Source: Parvibaculum sp041688015 (lineage in GTDB: Bacteria; Pseudomonadota; Alphaproteobacteria; Parvibaculales; Parvibaculaceae). From it: 64,000 nt of DNA. Location: assembly GCA_041688015.1 (NCBI GenBank), contig JBDNIY010000004.1:116054-180053 (forward strand), written 5' to 3'. The notes under the pieces were generated by a model, which saw only the letters and a list, made by a program, of their open reading frames with translations, searched no databases and was not told where the DNA came from. The position numbers were made by a program, and so were the translations under genes. Every line of letters starts with the position of its first letter. Position 1 is the stretch's first letter. Shown here in pieces: positions 33,635 to 43,002 of the stretch.

Positions 33635-34245
33635 ACGAACAGCGCTTCATCGAACTGGCACTCGCCAATGACGTGAACCGTGAAATTCTAAACCGGCTCC
33701 CCGCGCTTGAGTTGCCAGATGTCTGGTTGGTCTCAGGTTGCCTGTTCCAAACTGTTTGGAACGGGCTCACTGGGCGGCCTCCAAAATACGGGATTAAAGA
33801 TTACGATATTTTTTATTTCGACCCGGATCCGAGCTGGGACGCAGAAGACACGGTGATAAAAAAAGCACTCGAAATTTTTGCGGGGATAGACGCCGACATC
33901 GAAATCAAAAATCAGGCCCGTGTCCATCTTTGGTACGCTGAGAGGTTTGGTACGGCTTATCCTCCCCTGAGGACATCCACTGAAGGCATCGATCGCTTCC
34001 TCTCGCCAACATGCATGGTGGGTGTGCAGGAAAGGGCTCGAAAAGCTCGAAATTCCGAGCCAAATTTGCAGGAAATCGAGGTCAAATCTCGAGCTTTCGA
34101 GGTCTATGCGCCTCACGGTTTTGAGGATCTAGCGGCCATGATTGTCCGCCCAAATCTGTCGGATAATTTCACCAAAGAGGCTTACGACACCAAGGCCGCC
34201 CGTTGGAAATCCATGTGGCCTGAGCTCACCGTGATGCCCGCTTAA
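33631..34245 (+). CDS. Nucleotidyltransferase family protein (pfam06042-like) with an in-frame palindromic insert
   Basis: A 204-residue protein. WLVSGCLFQTVWNGLTGRPP, GIKDYDIFYFD, NQARVHLWYAERFGTAYPPL and FEVYAPHGFEDLAAMIVRPN are the markers of a small uncharacterised nucleotidyltransferase-fold family in proteobacteria. Between CMVGVQ and AFEVYAP there are about 17-20 more residues (ERARKARNSEPNLQEIEVKS) than I expect for the family. The DNA there matches a palindromic segment after mutY, so it looks like an inserted repeat kept in frame. The start overlaps the serine hydrolase stop, and the stop overlaps the convergent dienelactone hydrolase stop. Confidence 0.8.
   Translation: MNEQRFIELALANDVNREILNRLPALELPDVWLVSGCLFQTVWNGLTGRPPKYGIKDYDIFYFDPDPSWDAEDTVIKKALEIFAGIDADIEIKNQARVHLWYAERFGTAYPPLRTSTEGIDRFLSPTCMVGVQERARKARNSEPNLQEIEVKSRAFEVYAPHGFEDLAAMIVRPNLSDNFTKEAYDTKAARWKSMWPELTVMPA
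34037..34092. repeat. CTCGAAAAGCTCG palindromic element, copy 1, inside a coding gene
   Basis: CTCGAAAAGCTCG, ATTCCGAGCC, TTGCAGGAAA and TCGAGGTCAAAT follow in order. They match CTCGAAAAAGCTCG, TTTCCGAGCC, CTGCAAGAAA and TCGAGGTCAGAT at 44953-45020 downstream of mutY. The segment contains GCTCG...CGAGC complementarity and lies within the nucleotidyltransferase gene without breaking its frame. The other copy is about 15 bp longer. Confidence 0.65.
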
Positions 34246-35024
34246 ACCGCCTGCAAGCGCTCAACAAAGAAGGCGATGACGCGCTTGGCGGCTTCCTTCG
34301 TAGGCTGCCCATCTTCGTCGATTAGGTCTTCCGTCACCACCGAATGCGGCTTGGGTTCCACCGAATTTGGATTGGCATATTTGTCATTAATCTCAATGCC
34401 CTCAAAGCCATCACCCAACTCGCGCCGCAATGTTTCAAACCGTTCAGGCGGCGACGTCACATCGCCTTTGAAACGCAACCCCAAAACCTTGTCGCCCTTG
34501 GCGCAGCGAGTTTTCAGATTGTCGAGTTCCTCAGGGGTCACATGCAGTGCCGCTTTGCGTTTCGCGCCGAAGGGGAAGGGCAGAGCAGGCTGCGACAGAA
34601 CCGGCGCGAGCATCGACGGTTCCATCATCATCGACAGCGCGAAGTTTCCTGAAAAACACATACCAATTGCGCCGACGCCCTTGCCACCCGCTTCATCGTG
34701 AGCGTGGCGCGACAGCGCGCGAAGCCAGTTGGTAACAGGGCTTGAGCGATGGCTCGCCAGCACATGGAACTCGCGCCGTATACAGATCGTTGCCATCGAT
34801 TTGAGAACGTAAGGGATCGTCACTTCGCGGCCAGCTTCGCCGACCAGCAACGGCATATAAACCCGAAAGCCAGCGGCCACCACCCAATCAGCAAAGCGGG
34901 TCACATTGGCCGAGATGCCCGGAATTTCATGAATGACAATAACGGCAGGTCCAACGCCGCGCACATAGACAGGTTTGGTTTCGCCTTCATAGGTGAATTC
35001 GGTCTGCGTATAGTTGCTGAGCAT
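34242..35024 (-). CDS. Dienelactone hydrolase family protein
   Basis: A 260-residue alpha/beta hydrolase. ATG 35024 with GAGGGGTGT upstream is preferred to the longer frame starting at 35126, which would read through the atp terminator region. AVIVIHEIPGISANVTRFAD, VGAIGMCFSGNFALSMMMEP (with Cys as the nucleophile in the MCFSG elbow) and PHSVVTED (catalytic His) are typical of the family. It probably hydrolyses an ester or lactone; the substrate is not predictable. The gene converges on the nucleotidyltransferase, and the two stop codons overlap. Confidence 0.88.
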   Translation of the reverse strand: MLSNYTQTEFTYEGETKPVYVRGVGPAVIVIHEIPGISANVTRFADWVVAAGFRVYMPLLVGEAGREVTIPYVLKSMATICIRREFHVLASHRSSPVTNWLRALSRHAHDEAGGKGVGAIGMCFSGNFALSMMMEPSMLAPVLSQPALPFPFGAKRKAALHVTPEELDNLKTRCAKGDKVLGLRFKGDVTSPPERFETLRRELGDGFEGIEINDKYANPNSVEPKPHSVVTEDLIDEDGQPTKEAAKRVIAFFVERLQAV

Positions 35025-35078
35025 GACACCCCTCTTTGTTGTGAGAAAGAGGCTAGCTGAAGCATCGCAGGCGGACAA

Positions 35079-35108
35079 AGAAAAACCCCGCCGAGTAAAG
35101 GCAGGGTT
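35079..35108 (-). terminator. Terminator of the atp Fo operon
   Basis: On the minus strand AACCCTGC (35108-35101) pairs with GCGGGGTT (35091-35084), with one G-T pair, and is followed by a run of T. It lies 25 bp past the atpF stop. Confidence 0.85.
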
Positions 35109-35132
35109 CTTAATTTGTGGCTGCATCCGCGA

Positions 35133-35639
35133 TCAGTGGAGCTTGGCCGCGAGTTCCGAAATCGACTTCTCAACAATCGCGCTGTCTCTGGCCACATCGA
35201 CCTTTTCGCTAATCACGGCACGTGCCGCATTAATGGCAATGTCGGCGGCCGCAGCACGTACTTCAGTGATCGCCTGTGCTTCGGCCAGATGGATCTTGTC
35301 TTCAGCCAATTGCTGGCGGCGCACAACCTGCGCTTCCATGGCGACACGGGTTTCTTCAGCAAGGTTCTCAGCTTCGACTTTTGCTTGCGCAATGATTGCA
35401 TCAGCTTCCTGCATCGCTTCGGCCTGACGACGCTGGTAGGAAGCAAGCAGGGCTTCGGCTTCTTCGCGCAAACGGCGCGCTTCATCCAATTCGTTGGAAA
35501 TGTCGTTGGCGCGCTTGTCGAGCGCCTTCGTCAACATGGCTGGCACTTTATAATAAAAGATGATCGCCAAGAAGACGAAGAAGGAAATGGCAACCCAAAA
35601 CTCGGCGGTCGCGAACATGGATACGGGGGCTTCGTGCAT
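35133..35639 (-). CDS. atpF: ATP synthase Fo subunit b
   Basis: A 168-residue protein with one N-terminal membrane helix (FWVAISFFVFLAIIFYYKV) and a long, charged coiled-coil tail rich in Ala, Glu, Gln and Arg. ARRLREEAEALLASYQRRQ is the usual start of the stalk. It forms the peripheral stalk with the b' subunit encoded just upstream. Alphaproteobacteria use a b/b' heterodimer, as here. It is the last gene of the operon, followed by a terminator. Confidence 0.96.
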   Translation of the reverse strand: MHEAPVSMFATAEFWVAISFFVFLAIIFYYKVPAMLTKALDKRANDISNELDEARRLREEAEALLASYQRRQAEAMQEADAIIAQAKVEAENLAEETRVAMEAQVVRRQQLAEDKIHLAEAQAITEVRAAAADIAINAARAVISEKVDVARDSAIVEKSISELAAKLH

Positions 35640-35649
35640 GATGTTTCCC

Positions 35650-36135
35650 TCAGGCCTTCAATGCGGCGTCAACAGCGCGCTCGGTCGCGGCCTTGTCGGC
35701 ATCCTCGCCCAGAAGCTGAGAGATGATGGCGTCGGTCACATCAATGGCAACAGCGCGAACGTTGGAAAGGGCCGTCTCCTTGGTCGCCTTGATGGCGGCT
35801 TCGGCTTTGGCGATCTTTTCGTTGAGCTGGCCTTCGATGACAGCGCGCTTGGCTTCCGTCTCGGCGGCGAGTTGGTCGCGGGTCGCCTGAGCAATCGTGT
35901 GTGCCTTGGCGCGCGCTTCGGCCAGCGCTTTTTCATAAGCTGCGATGGCAGCATCCGTCTGGGCTTTGGATTGGGCCGCCTTGTCGAGATCGCTGGTGAT
36001 GCGGTCACGGCGTCCTTCGAGGACGTTGGCGATGCGTGGCAGCGCAACCCACGACATCAGCGCATAGAGCGCCAAAAAAACAATCGCGAGCCAGGCAAGC
36101 TGGGGGATGAAAGTTGCTAAATCTAATTGCGGCAT
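35650..36135 (-). CDS. ATP synthase Fo subunit b'
   Basis: A 161-residue protein with a membrane helix at LAWLAIVFLALYALMSWVAL and a coiled-coil stalk (RDRITSDLDKAAQSKAQTDA onward). It is homologous to subunit b but more acidic and lies between atpE and atpF, as b' (often called atpX or atpG) does in alphaproteobacteria. It pairs with b to form the peripheral stalk that holds F1 against rotation. Confidence 0.95.
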   Translation of the reverse strand: MPQLDLATFIPQLAWLAIVFLALYALMSWVALPRIANVLEGRRDRITSDLDKAAQSKAQTDAAIAAYEKALAEARAKAHTIAQATRDQLAAETEAKRAVIEGQLNEKIAKAEAAIKATKETALSNVRAVAIDVTDAIISQLLGEDADKAATERAVDAALKA

Positions 36136-36236
36136 ATATCTCGCACCCCTTTTGAAAGGGAACCTCTCAAAAAATTCTGAAAGAGGGATGGACGCATGAC
36201 GCGCCCATCCTAAACTTCAGAAGACGGACCGTTTCT

Positions 36237-36464
36237 TCAGATAACGAAGAGCAGGATAAGCGCAACCACGAGACCGAACAGGCCCGTCGCTTCGGCCAAA
36301 GCAAAGCCGAGAAGCAGGTTAGGGAACTGGGCCGGGGCCGCTGCGGGATTGCGCAAAGCGCCCGCGAGATAGTTACCGAAAATCGTGCCGATGCCGACGC
36401 CTGAGCCTGCAAGAGCGATACAAGCAATGCCTGCGCCGATGAGCTTGGCTGCTGCTGGTTCCAT
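36237..36464 (-). CDS. atpE: ATP synthase Fo subunit c
   Basis: A 75-residue hairpin of two membrane helices. GAGIACIALAGSGVGIGTIF is the glycine-rich first helix, RNPAAA the polar loop, and FALAEATGLFGLVVALILLF the second helix with the proton-carrying Glu in ALAEATGLF. It forms the rotating ring. It lies 101 bp downstream of atpB. Confidence 0.98.
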   Translation of the reverse strand: MEPAAAKLIGAGIACIALAGSGVGIGTIFGNYLAGALRNPAAAPAQFPNLLLGFALAEATGLFGLVVALILLFVI

Positions 36465-36565
36465 GGTCCTTAGTCTCCGTCTTCAACGAGACGCTTGATG
36501 CGTCTCTTCCAGGTTGATCGTTGGGCATTGCGCCCGGCTTAGCGTCGAATGGGCGACGGCAGCAC

Positions 36566-37342
36566 TTAGTGCATGTGCAGTGCGTCGTTCAGATAGATGC
36601 AGGTCAGGATGGCAAACACATAGGCTTGCAAAAAGGCGACCAGAATTTCAAGGCCCGTAAAGGCCACCATGAAGGCAAGCGGCAGGAAGCCGCCGAGCCA
36701 GCCCATCGCAATAACGAAGCCGGCAAAAACCTTAAGCATGGTGTGGCCTGCCATCATGTTCGCGAATAGACGAACGGAAAGGCTGATGGGGCGGGTGAGA
36801 TATGAGATGACTTCGATGACCACAAGAAGCGGCAGCAATACAATCGGCACGCCTTTGGGCACGAAGAATTGGAAGAACCGAAAACCGTGAACGATAAAGC
36901 CGATAATCGTGACGCCGAGGAAGATAAAAAATGCCAGCGCGAAGGTGACGATGATATGGCTCGTGACCGTGAACGAATAGGGCATCATGCCGCCCATGTT
37001 GCAGAACAAAACGAACATGAAGAGCGTGAAGACGAAGGGGAAGAAGCGCTTGCCCGCATCGCCGACGTTGTCGCGCAGCATGGTGGCCACAAACTCGTAG
37101 GATAGTTCCGCAACCGATTGCATACGGCTTGGCACCATTGAGCGTTTGCCCATGCCTGCGATGGTCAGCAGCGAAATTGCAACCGCGACAATCACCATCC
37201 ACAACGAGGCGTTGGTAAAGGAAACATCGAAGCCACCAATGTGAATCGGAAAGATCGTCTCAACGCGAAACTGATGCATCGGGTCGATCGCGAGACCGCC
37301 CCCATGATGAGCCGCGCCGGATGCTGCCTCTTCTACCGCCAC
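36566..37342 (-). CDS. atpB: ATP synthase Fo subunit a
   Basis: A 258-residue membrane protein. The half-channel helix contains PISLSVRLFANMMAGHTMLK, with the essential Arg, and the earlier MGGMMPYSFTVTSHIIVTFA is conserved. It starts with GTG at 37342, with an AGGACG-like ribosome binding site. The N-terminus has MHQFRVETIFPIHIGG, typical of alphaproteobacterial subunit a. It conducts protons against the c ring. Confidence 0.97.
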   Translation of the reverse strand: MAVEEAASGAAHHGGGLAIDPMHQFRVETIFPIHIGGFDVSFTNASLWMVIVAVAISLLTIAGMGKRSMVPSRMQSVAELSYEFVATMLRDNVGDAGKRFFPFVFTLFMFVLFCNMGGMMPYSFTVTSHIIVTFALAFFIFLGVTIIGFIVHGFRFFQFFVPKGVPIVLLPLLVVIEVISYLTRPISLSVRLFANMMAGHTMLKVFAGFVIAMGWLGGFLPLAFMVAFTGLEILVAFLQAYVFAILTCIYLNDALHMH

Positions 37343-37366
37343 GTTTATCGTCCTGTCGCTGGGGCG

Positions 37367-37783
37367 CTATTTGCCCGATTGTTCTTTTGCGTCTGCTTCA
37401 GCTTGGGCAGCGAGCTGCTTGGCTGTTTTAAACACGTTCAATATCCCTGCCGCCATGCCGAGAAAGAAAAAGATCAGCAGGAACAAGGGTTCCGTACCAA
37501 GCCATCTATCAAGAAGCAGACCAATGCCACCGCCCAAAAAAATGCCTGCCACAAGTTCGGTGGAAAGCCTGAAGGCGATGCCCATAGCCGAACCTCGGGC
37601 ACCGGTATTCTCTGGCTGCTGGTGGGCCTTCTGCTTTACGCGAAGCCGTGCCTCAAAATCCGCAAGATCGGATTTCAGTCTCTCTCTTGCGTGAGAATCG
37701 CCGGAGGACGGGTCGCCGTTTGAGCTTGCCAAATCCCCGCGCCCCTCGCGCAAAAAGGCTCTAAAAATTGAGTAGAGCCCCAC
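37367..37783 (-). CDS. atpI: ATP synthase-associated protein I
   Basis: The 138-residue first gene of the Fo operon. The C-terminal half carries the AtpI domain: GIAFRLSTELVAGIFLGGGI, then GLLLDRWLGTEPLFLLIFFF and GMAAGILNVFKT, forming two membrane helices. The N-terminal 65 residues are polar and variable. The start at 37783 is GTG, very close to a predicted promoter, so the exact start is uncertain. AtpI helps c-ring assembly or magnesium supply. Confidence 0.85.
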   Translation of the reverse strand: MGLYSIFRAFLREGRGDLASSNGDPSSGDSHARERLKSDLADFEARLRVKQKAHQQPENTGARGSAMGIAFRLSTELVAGIFLGGGIGLLLDRWLGTEPLFLLIFFFLGMAAGILNVFKTAKQLAAQAEADAKEQSGK

Positions 37784-37797
37784 CTTAAGCCGCGCGC

Positions 37798-37826
37798 ACC
37801 CTACTTGCCACCTATAAGCCTGTCAA
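37798..37826 (-). promoter_or_regulatory. Predicted sigma-70-type promoter of the atp operon
   Basis: On the minus strand, TTGACA (37826-37821) and TAGGGT (37803-37798) are separated by 17 bp, giving a perfect -35 box and a moderate -10 box. Transcription would start near 37790, only a few bases before the GTG of atpI. The rest of the 294-bp gap to smc (37784-38077) contains no gene that I can support. Confidence 0.55.
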
Positions 37827-38077
37827 GAACCCGGTAACACTCTTTAAGTGTTTGATAACACGGGCTTTTTAGACACTTTTCGCAAATGCGGCAATCCGCC
37901 CTCGCGTGCCCCTGAGTCGCGTGGACAATTTGACCTTATCAGATCGCCATGGCATCGCGTTTTTCCACGTGATCATTGTCCGCATTTGACCAATTCAGCC
38001 AGAATTTGCCTCCCAATTGACCGTATTGCAATCGGCATACTGCCGCGCGCTGCGGCATCATCGCGCCTGTCCGAAGG

Positions 38078-41000
38078 CTACGATGCTTCCTTGAAGCGCT
38101 CGGCACCATCAAGATCGACCGAGACCAGCGTCGAAACGCCGCGTTCCTGCATGGTGACACCGTACAGGCGGCTCATGCGGGCCATCGTCAAGGCATGGTG
38201 CGTGATGATCAGGAAGCGCGTGTCGGTTGTGCGTGTCATCTCTTGCATAAGATCGCAGAAACGCTCGACATTCGCGTCGTCCAAAGGCGCGTCCACTTCG
38301 TCCAGCACGCAGATGGGCGAGGGGTTGGTCAGGAACACAGCAAAGATCAGTGACATAGCGGTCAGTGCCTGCTCGCCACCAGACAGCAGCGACATGATCT
38401 GCAGGCGCTTGCCCGGCGGACGTGCAAAAATTTCAAGGCCAGCTTCCAGCGGATCATCTGATTCTGTGAACTTGAGATGCGCTTCGCCGCCCCCAAACAA
38501 ATGCGTAAACAGGCGCTGGAAGCTCGTATTGACCTTCTCGAAGGCCTCTAGCATGCGTTCGCGGCCTTCGCGGTTGAGGCTGCCGATGCCCTGGCGCAAT
38601 TTGGCGATGGCATTGATGAGGTCTTCGCGCTCGCTCGTCATAGTTTCGAGCTGTTCGGCAAACTCGCGCGCTTCTTCGTCGGCGCGCAAGTTGACCCCGC
38701 CCAGGCTTTCGCGCTCACGCTTTATGCGGTCGAGCTTTGCATCCACCTGTTCGAGCGTCGGCAACTCTGCGCCAGCTTCAAGATTGGCCTGTGCAAGGGC
38801 CGCCTCTGGTTCACATTCAAGCGTTTCACGCACACGTTCTTCAGCTTCGCGAAGACGTTCGCGGCCACCTTCAACAAGGCCGTCGATGCGAGCGCGTTCT
38901 TCACGCGCTTCGCCTAGATGCGCCTGGAATGTTTTGGCAAGGCGCGCACATTCAGAAAGGTGAGCTTCCGCTGAGGACAAGGCGTCCGCTGCCGCGCTGC
39001 GCGCCACTTCAGCGCTCGCGATGTGGTCAAGCAGTCCGATCCGGCGCTCTTCGATCATGGCTGGAACGGCTTCCAGCTCTTCCAATTCGCTCAGGCCTTC
39101 GGCTTGGCGTTCTTCCAGCGTTGAAATCTGGCGTTCAGCGTTGGTCGCACGCAGTTCCCATGCGCGGCGTTCGTCCGTGATGCTGGCAAGACGGCGCGTC
39201 CGCGCTTCAGCTTCGCGCTTCATGCTTTCATAGCGCGCGCGCGTTTCGGTTAGCTCGACGCGAAGCTGCCCAACCGTGTCACGCAGTTCGTTTGCCCGTT
39301 CGCGCAATTCTTCGTCAGGCTGCAAGGCTTCGAGGCTCACGGTTGCTTCTTCGAGTGCGCGTGTTGCTTCGCCTCGATCCCCTTGCAGGCGTTCTTGTGC
39401 TTCTGTCAGCGCTGCCACGCGCTGCAACAGGGCAGACGCCGCGCGTTCTGCCGCCGCCAATTGGTCGCGGATCGTGTTATGGGCGGTCTGTGCCTCGCGC
39501 TGCTGACGACGCGCATCTTGTTCTTGCGCAAGAGCGGTTTCGGCTCTCACGCGTGCCGCTTCAAACATGGCGCGCGCTTCAGATGCAAGTTCGCGTGCGC
39601 CTTGTAATTCAACTTCAAGGTCTGCCAGACGGTTGCGTTGTTCAAGGCGTCGTGCCGCCGCTGTGGGTGCATCTGCGGCGGCCGTAAAGCCGTCCCAACG
39701 CCACAAGCCGCCTTCGCGCGTCACCAGTCGCTGGCCCGGCTTCAACTCATTTTGCAGTCGCTTGCCATCTTGCCCATCGACAACGCCAATCTGCGAAAGG
39801 CGGCGCGACAAGGCGACGGGTCCCCGTACAAATTGCGTCAACGGTGTCGCCCCAGCGGGTAGGGCAGGCGGCACGTCAAAGTCTGGGAGAGTGTCCCAAT
39901 GAACGGGAGCTGCCGCATCGTTTGGCACCGCCAGATCATCACCAATCGCTGCCCCAAGCGCCGTTTCATAGCCATGCTCGACCGTTAGCGCGTCGATCAT
40001 GGGTGGCCAGAGACCGCTCTCGTCAACAGCCAGAAGGTCGGCGATGGTCTTGGCCTGCGTGGCAAGATCATTGGCCTGACGTTCGGCAGATTGCATCGGT
40101 TCGCGCGCCGCGCGCTCGGCGCTCTGGGCGGCAGTGCGTGCTTCTTCTGCGTCCATCGCGGCCACTTCCGCCGCACTTGCCGTTTCGGCTGCCGTTTCAA
40201 GTTCTGCCGATTGAAGATCAATCTCCGCCTGCTTTTCGGCGGCGTCTGTCAGCGTCGCCTGTTCGCGCGCAATGGCATCAAGCTGGGCCTGCAATCGCTC
40301 AATGCGCGTGCGTCCCGTTTCAATCGACTTCTCATGGCTTTGGCGTTCAGCGGTCAAAACCGCAATCTCGCGGTTGAGCTGGTCGAGTTCACCTTCGCTG
40401 GCATTGAGGCGGGTTTGCGTTTGCTCAACCAAAGTATGTGCGTCGTGCTGCGCGTCGGCCTGACCAGCTTCGGCTTCTTGCAACTCGCTGGTTTCCTGAT
40501 CGAGCTTGGCCATTGCGGCGCGCGTGTCTTCGATAAGACTTTTTTCGCGCACAAGGTCTTGACCGATCTGATCGAGGCGTGCGGTCAGGCGCTGCGCCTG
40601 TTCGCGCGCGCGGGCCTCTTCGGCGTCTAATTGATCGCGTTCAATGGTGAGACGGTGCAGGCGCGCTGATTCCTGCGCTTCGGTATCGCGCAAGCCGGGC
40701 AGGATCTCCGCCGCATCGGCCTCGGCAATGGTTGCCGCTGCACTTTCGCGTGTGAGATCGGCGACGCGGGTGTCTGTCTCGCCAAGGCGTGTTTCTTCAT
40801 GGGCAAGCCCTTCAACGGCTTGCGTCCATTTCAGATGAAGAAAAATCGATTCCGTTTCGCGAATCTGACCCGACAGATTGCGATAGCGCGTCGCTTGCCG
40901 TGCCTGTCGTTTTAGGCTGGCAAGCTGGCTTTCAACCTGAGCTACCACATCGTCAAGACGCGTCAGGTTTGTCTCAGCCGCTTTGAGCCGGAGTTCCGCT

Positions 41001-41536
41001 TCGTGGCGGCGCGTATAAAGGCCAGTGATGCCCGCCGCTTCTTCTAGAATGCGGCGACGATTAATCGGCTTTGAGGCAATGATCTGTGCGATCTGACCTT
41101 GACGGACCAGAGCAGGCGAGTGAGCGCCGGTTGATGCGTCAGCAAACAGCAACTGCACATCGCGCGCGCGCACTTCGCGCCCATTGACGCGGTAGGTCGA
41201 GCCCTCGTCGCGCTCAATCTTGCGCGAGACTTCGATGACTTCACAGTCGTTGTAGGCCGCGGGCGCCGAACGATCCGCATTGTCGATATAGAGCGTCACT
41301 TCGGCATAGTTGCGCGCAGGCCGCCCCGTCGTACCGGCAAAAATAACGTCTTCCATGCCCGAGCCGCGCATGTTCTTGAACGAATTTTCACCCATCACCC
41401 AACGCAGTGCTTCCAGCAGGTTCGACTTGCCACACCCATTGGGGCCGACAACGCCAGTCAGTCCCGGCTCGATGATTAAATCGGTCGGATCAACAAATGA
41501 TTTGAAACCTGAAAGGCGCAAACGGTTGAATTTCAC
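38078..41536 (-). CDS. smc: Chromosome segregation protein SMC
   Basis: A 1152-residue SMC ATPase. The N-terminal Walker A is in VVGPNGCGKSNLLEALRWVM (about residues 30-49), followed by long coiled coils rich in Ala, Glu, Arg and Gln. The hinge is near residues 510-620 (DALTVEHGYETALGAAIGDD and following). The C-terminal head carries LLSGGEQALTAMSLIFAVFL and the Walker B CVLDEVDAPLDDANVERF. It compacts and segregates the chromosome with ScpA/ScpB. It is downstream of the DsbA-like gene on the same strand, with a 73-bp gap, in the order conserved in Rhizobiales. Long frames on the opposite strand are shadows. Confidence 0.98.
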   Translation of the reverse strand: MKFNRLRLSGFKSFVDPTDLIIEPGLTGVVGPNGCGKSNLLEALRWVMGENSFKNMRGSGMEDVIFAGTTGRPARNYAEVTLYIDNADRSAPAAYNDCEVIEVSRKIERDEGSTYRVNGREVRARDVQLLFADASTGAHSPALVRQGQIAQIIASKPINRRRILEEAAGITGLYTRRHEAELRLKAAETNLTRLDDVVAQVESQLASLKRQARQATRYRNLSGQIRETESIFLHLKWTQAVEGLAHEETRLGETDTRVADLTRESAAATIAEADAAEILPGLRDTEAQESARLHRLTIERDQLDAEEARAREQAQRLTARLDQIGQDLVREKSLIEDTRAAMAKLDQETSELQEAEAGQADAQHDAHTLVEQTQTRLNASEGELDQLNREIAVLTAERQSHEKSIETGRTRIERLQAQLDAIAREQATLTDAAEKQAEIDLQSAELETAAETASAAEVAAMDAEEARTAAQSAERAAREPMQSAERQANDLATQAKTIADLLAVDESGLWPPMIDALTVEHGYETALGAAIGDDLAVPNDAAAPVHWDTLPDFDVPPALPAGATPLTQFVRGPVALSRRLSQIGVVDGQDGKRLQNELKPGQRLVTREGGLWRWDGFTAAADAPTAAARRLEQRNRLADLEVELQGARELASEARAMFEAARVRAETALAQEQDARRQQREAQTAHNTIRDQLAAAERAASALLQRVAALTEAQERLQGDRGEATRALEEATVSLEALQPDEELRERANELRDTVGQLRVELTETRARYESMKREAEARTRRLASITDERRAWELRATNAERQISTLEERQAEGLSELEELEAVPAMIEERRIGLLDHIASAEVARSAAADALSSAEAHLSECARLAKTFQAHLGEAREERARIDGLVEGGRERLREAEERVRETLECEPEAALAQANLEAGAELPTLEQVDAKLDRIKRERESLGGVNLRADEEAREFAEQLETMTSEREDLINAIAKLRQGIGSLNREGRERMLEAFEKVNTSFQRLFTHLFGGGEAHLKFTESDDPLEAGLEIFARPPGKRLQIMSLLSGGEQALTAMSLIFAVFLTNPSPICVLDEVDAPLDDANVERFCDLMQEMTRTTDTRFLIITHHALTMARMSRLYGVTMQERGVSTLVSVDLDGAERFKEAS

Positions 41537-41609
41537 TTGGGTTCGATCCTGCTTTAGTTCTGTCTAAACGTCTTGCTAGGGAGTGGCGATGGCGCGATTG
41601 GCGTCGTCG

Positions 41610-42356
41610 TTAGTGTTCTTCAGGGGCAGCCGGTGTGGCTTCACCTTTGGGTGTTGGTGTTTCGTCGGCTGAATTATCGGCACCTGGTAGGTGCTTCTTC
41701 AAGATGGCTTCAAGATCTGAGTAGGGCAGTGCGCCTTCGACTTTTTCGCCGTTGATGAAGAAAGTCGGCGTCGAGCGCACACCGAATGTTTTTGAGCCAC
41801 GCTCGGCCATGCTTTTGACATGGTCGAAAATCTTTTCGTTCTTCATGCAAGCGTCAAACTTGTCTTCGGAAAAACCGCCCTGCCGAGCAATACCCTTCAG
41901 AGCCTCCATCGGCGTCTGCACAAAGGCCCATTGCGCTTGCGTGGCAAACAACACGTCAATGAAGCCGAAGTAACGCTCCGGTCCCGCGCAATGCGCCAGC
42001 ATGAAGCCTGCTGTCGCAATCGGATCAAACGGAAAGTCGCGCAGCGTGTAAAAGACCTTGCCCGTGTCGATATAGTCTTTCTTGAATTTCGGGAAGGTGT
42101 GTTGCTCGAAATCGGCGCAATGCGAGCAGGTCAGCGACGCATATTCATAGACCTTGATCGGGGCCTTGGGGTCGCCCAACGTCATGTCGCCCAACGGGCC
42201 AGCAACCGCCAGTTCCTTCTCGATTTTGGACTGGTTCGCGCCATCCGCCTGGGCCAAAACGTCCTTGGACCCAAATGCGCGATATCCCAAAAAGCCAAGT
42301 GCAACCACAGCTAAAACAGCCACGACCGCGATCGCAATAACCCGATTTTGATTCAC
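41610..42356 (-). CDS. DsbA-family thiol-disulfide oxidoreductase
   Basis: The protein has about 248 residues, starting with an N-terminal membrane anchor (IAIAVVAVLAVVALGFLGYR). A thioredoxin-fold DsbA domain has the active site SLTCSHCADFEQHTFPKF (CSHC) and the cis-Pro region VRSTPTFFINGEKVEG. It should introduce or shuffle disulfides in the periplasm. GTG 42356 sits 8 bp from GGGGA and is preferred; a TTG three codons upstream is the alternative. The C-terminal tail is Pro/Glu-rich and variable. The gene lies between DUF721 and smc, its usual Rhizobiales setting. Confidence 0.92.
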   Translation of the reverse strand: MNQNRVIAIAVVAVLAVVALGFLGYRAFGSKDVLAQADGANQSKIEKELAVAGPLGDMTLGDPKAPIKVYEYASLTCSHCADFEQHTFPKFKKDYIDTGKVFYTLRDFPFDPIATAGFMLAHCAGPERYFGFIDVLFATQAQWAFVQTPMEALKGIARQGGFSEDKFDACMKNEKIFDHVKSMAERGSKTFGVRSTPTFFINGEKVEGALPYSDLEAILKKHLPGADNSADETPTPKGEATPAAPEEH

Positions 42357-42471
42357 TTTAAGCAATCCCCACTAGATGTAGATGTATTATGACGGCGCGT
42401 TCAAAGACGCTCAACCAAACCTTTGACTTGCAACAGCCCCAGAATCGGGACTCAGAGCATATTTGGGCCCT

Positions 42472-43002
42472 TTAGCGCCCTTTGGGCAAAGTTCTCCCCA
42501 GAATTCTTTCTCCCAGCCTCGCAAGAGCATCCTGCAAACCGGGCTCGGCAATGGGTTGGAGGCTCTGAACGAGCGCTGCCCGTTCCTCTGGCGTCAGCGT
42601 TCGAACGGGTCGAGCACGCGCGCGTGGCCGCTCAGGCAGCGGGCCTTGTGTCATTTTCAGTCGCGAAACCGCCGAATAACCATAATACGAGTTGATGCGC
42701 TCGATGATCTGCGGTTCCAGGTGCTTGATTTCAAGAGCAATGGGACCGTCAACCCGGATTTCCAAGGTTGCCGCGCCTTGCGGCCCGCGCCCTTCGCGCA
42801 CACGGCGCGGATAAACGAGCCGCTCGGGTGCCGAGTAATCCGCGATCACATCGCCCGCAATATCGGGCCAATGCGCCAAAATGTGGCCTTCCGCAAAGCC
42901 GCGTTTGCGAAACAGCTCACGCGTCAACCCCGCCACCTTCCCGCCAATGGGCGGCAGGCGGAACCGGTTGGGCGCAAGGCTATGGTCGCTTCTCTTTATC
43001 AT
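42472..43002 (-). CDS. DUF721 (DciA-like) family protein
   Basis: A 176-residue protein. RGFAEGHILAHWPDIAGDVI, YSAPERLVYPR and TLEIRVDGPIALEIKHLEPQIIERINSYYG form the DUF721 domain, which in DciA proteins recruits the replicative helicase DnaB. The C-terminal half is basic and Pro/Arg-rich. Whether this member acts as a helicase loader is inferred from the family. It is divergent from mgtC and upstream of the DsbA-like gene. Confidence 0.9.
   Translation of the reverse strand: MIKRSDHSLAPNRFRLPPIGGKVAGLTRELFRKRGFAEGHILAHWPDIAGDVIADYSAPERLVYPRRVREGRGPQGAATLEIRVDGPIALEIKHLEPQIIERINSYYGYSAVSRLKMTQGPLPERPRARARPVRTLTPEERAALVQSLQPIAEPGLQDALARLGERILGRTLPKGR

Noticed and set aside
37848..38963. Long plus-strand open frame of 371 codons
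   Set aside because: It runs antisense to the smc 3' part, has a Ser/Arg-rich composition typical of a shadow frame and no family features.
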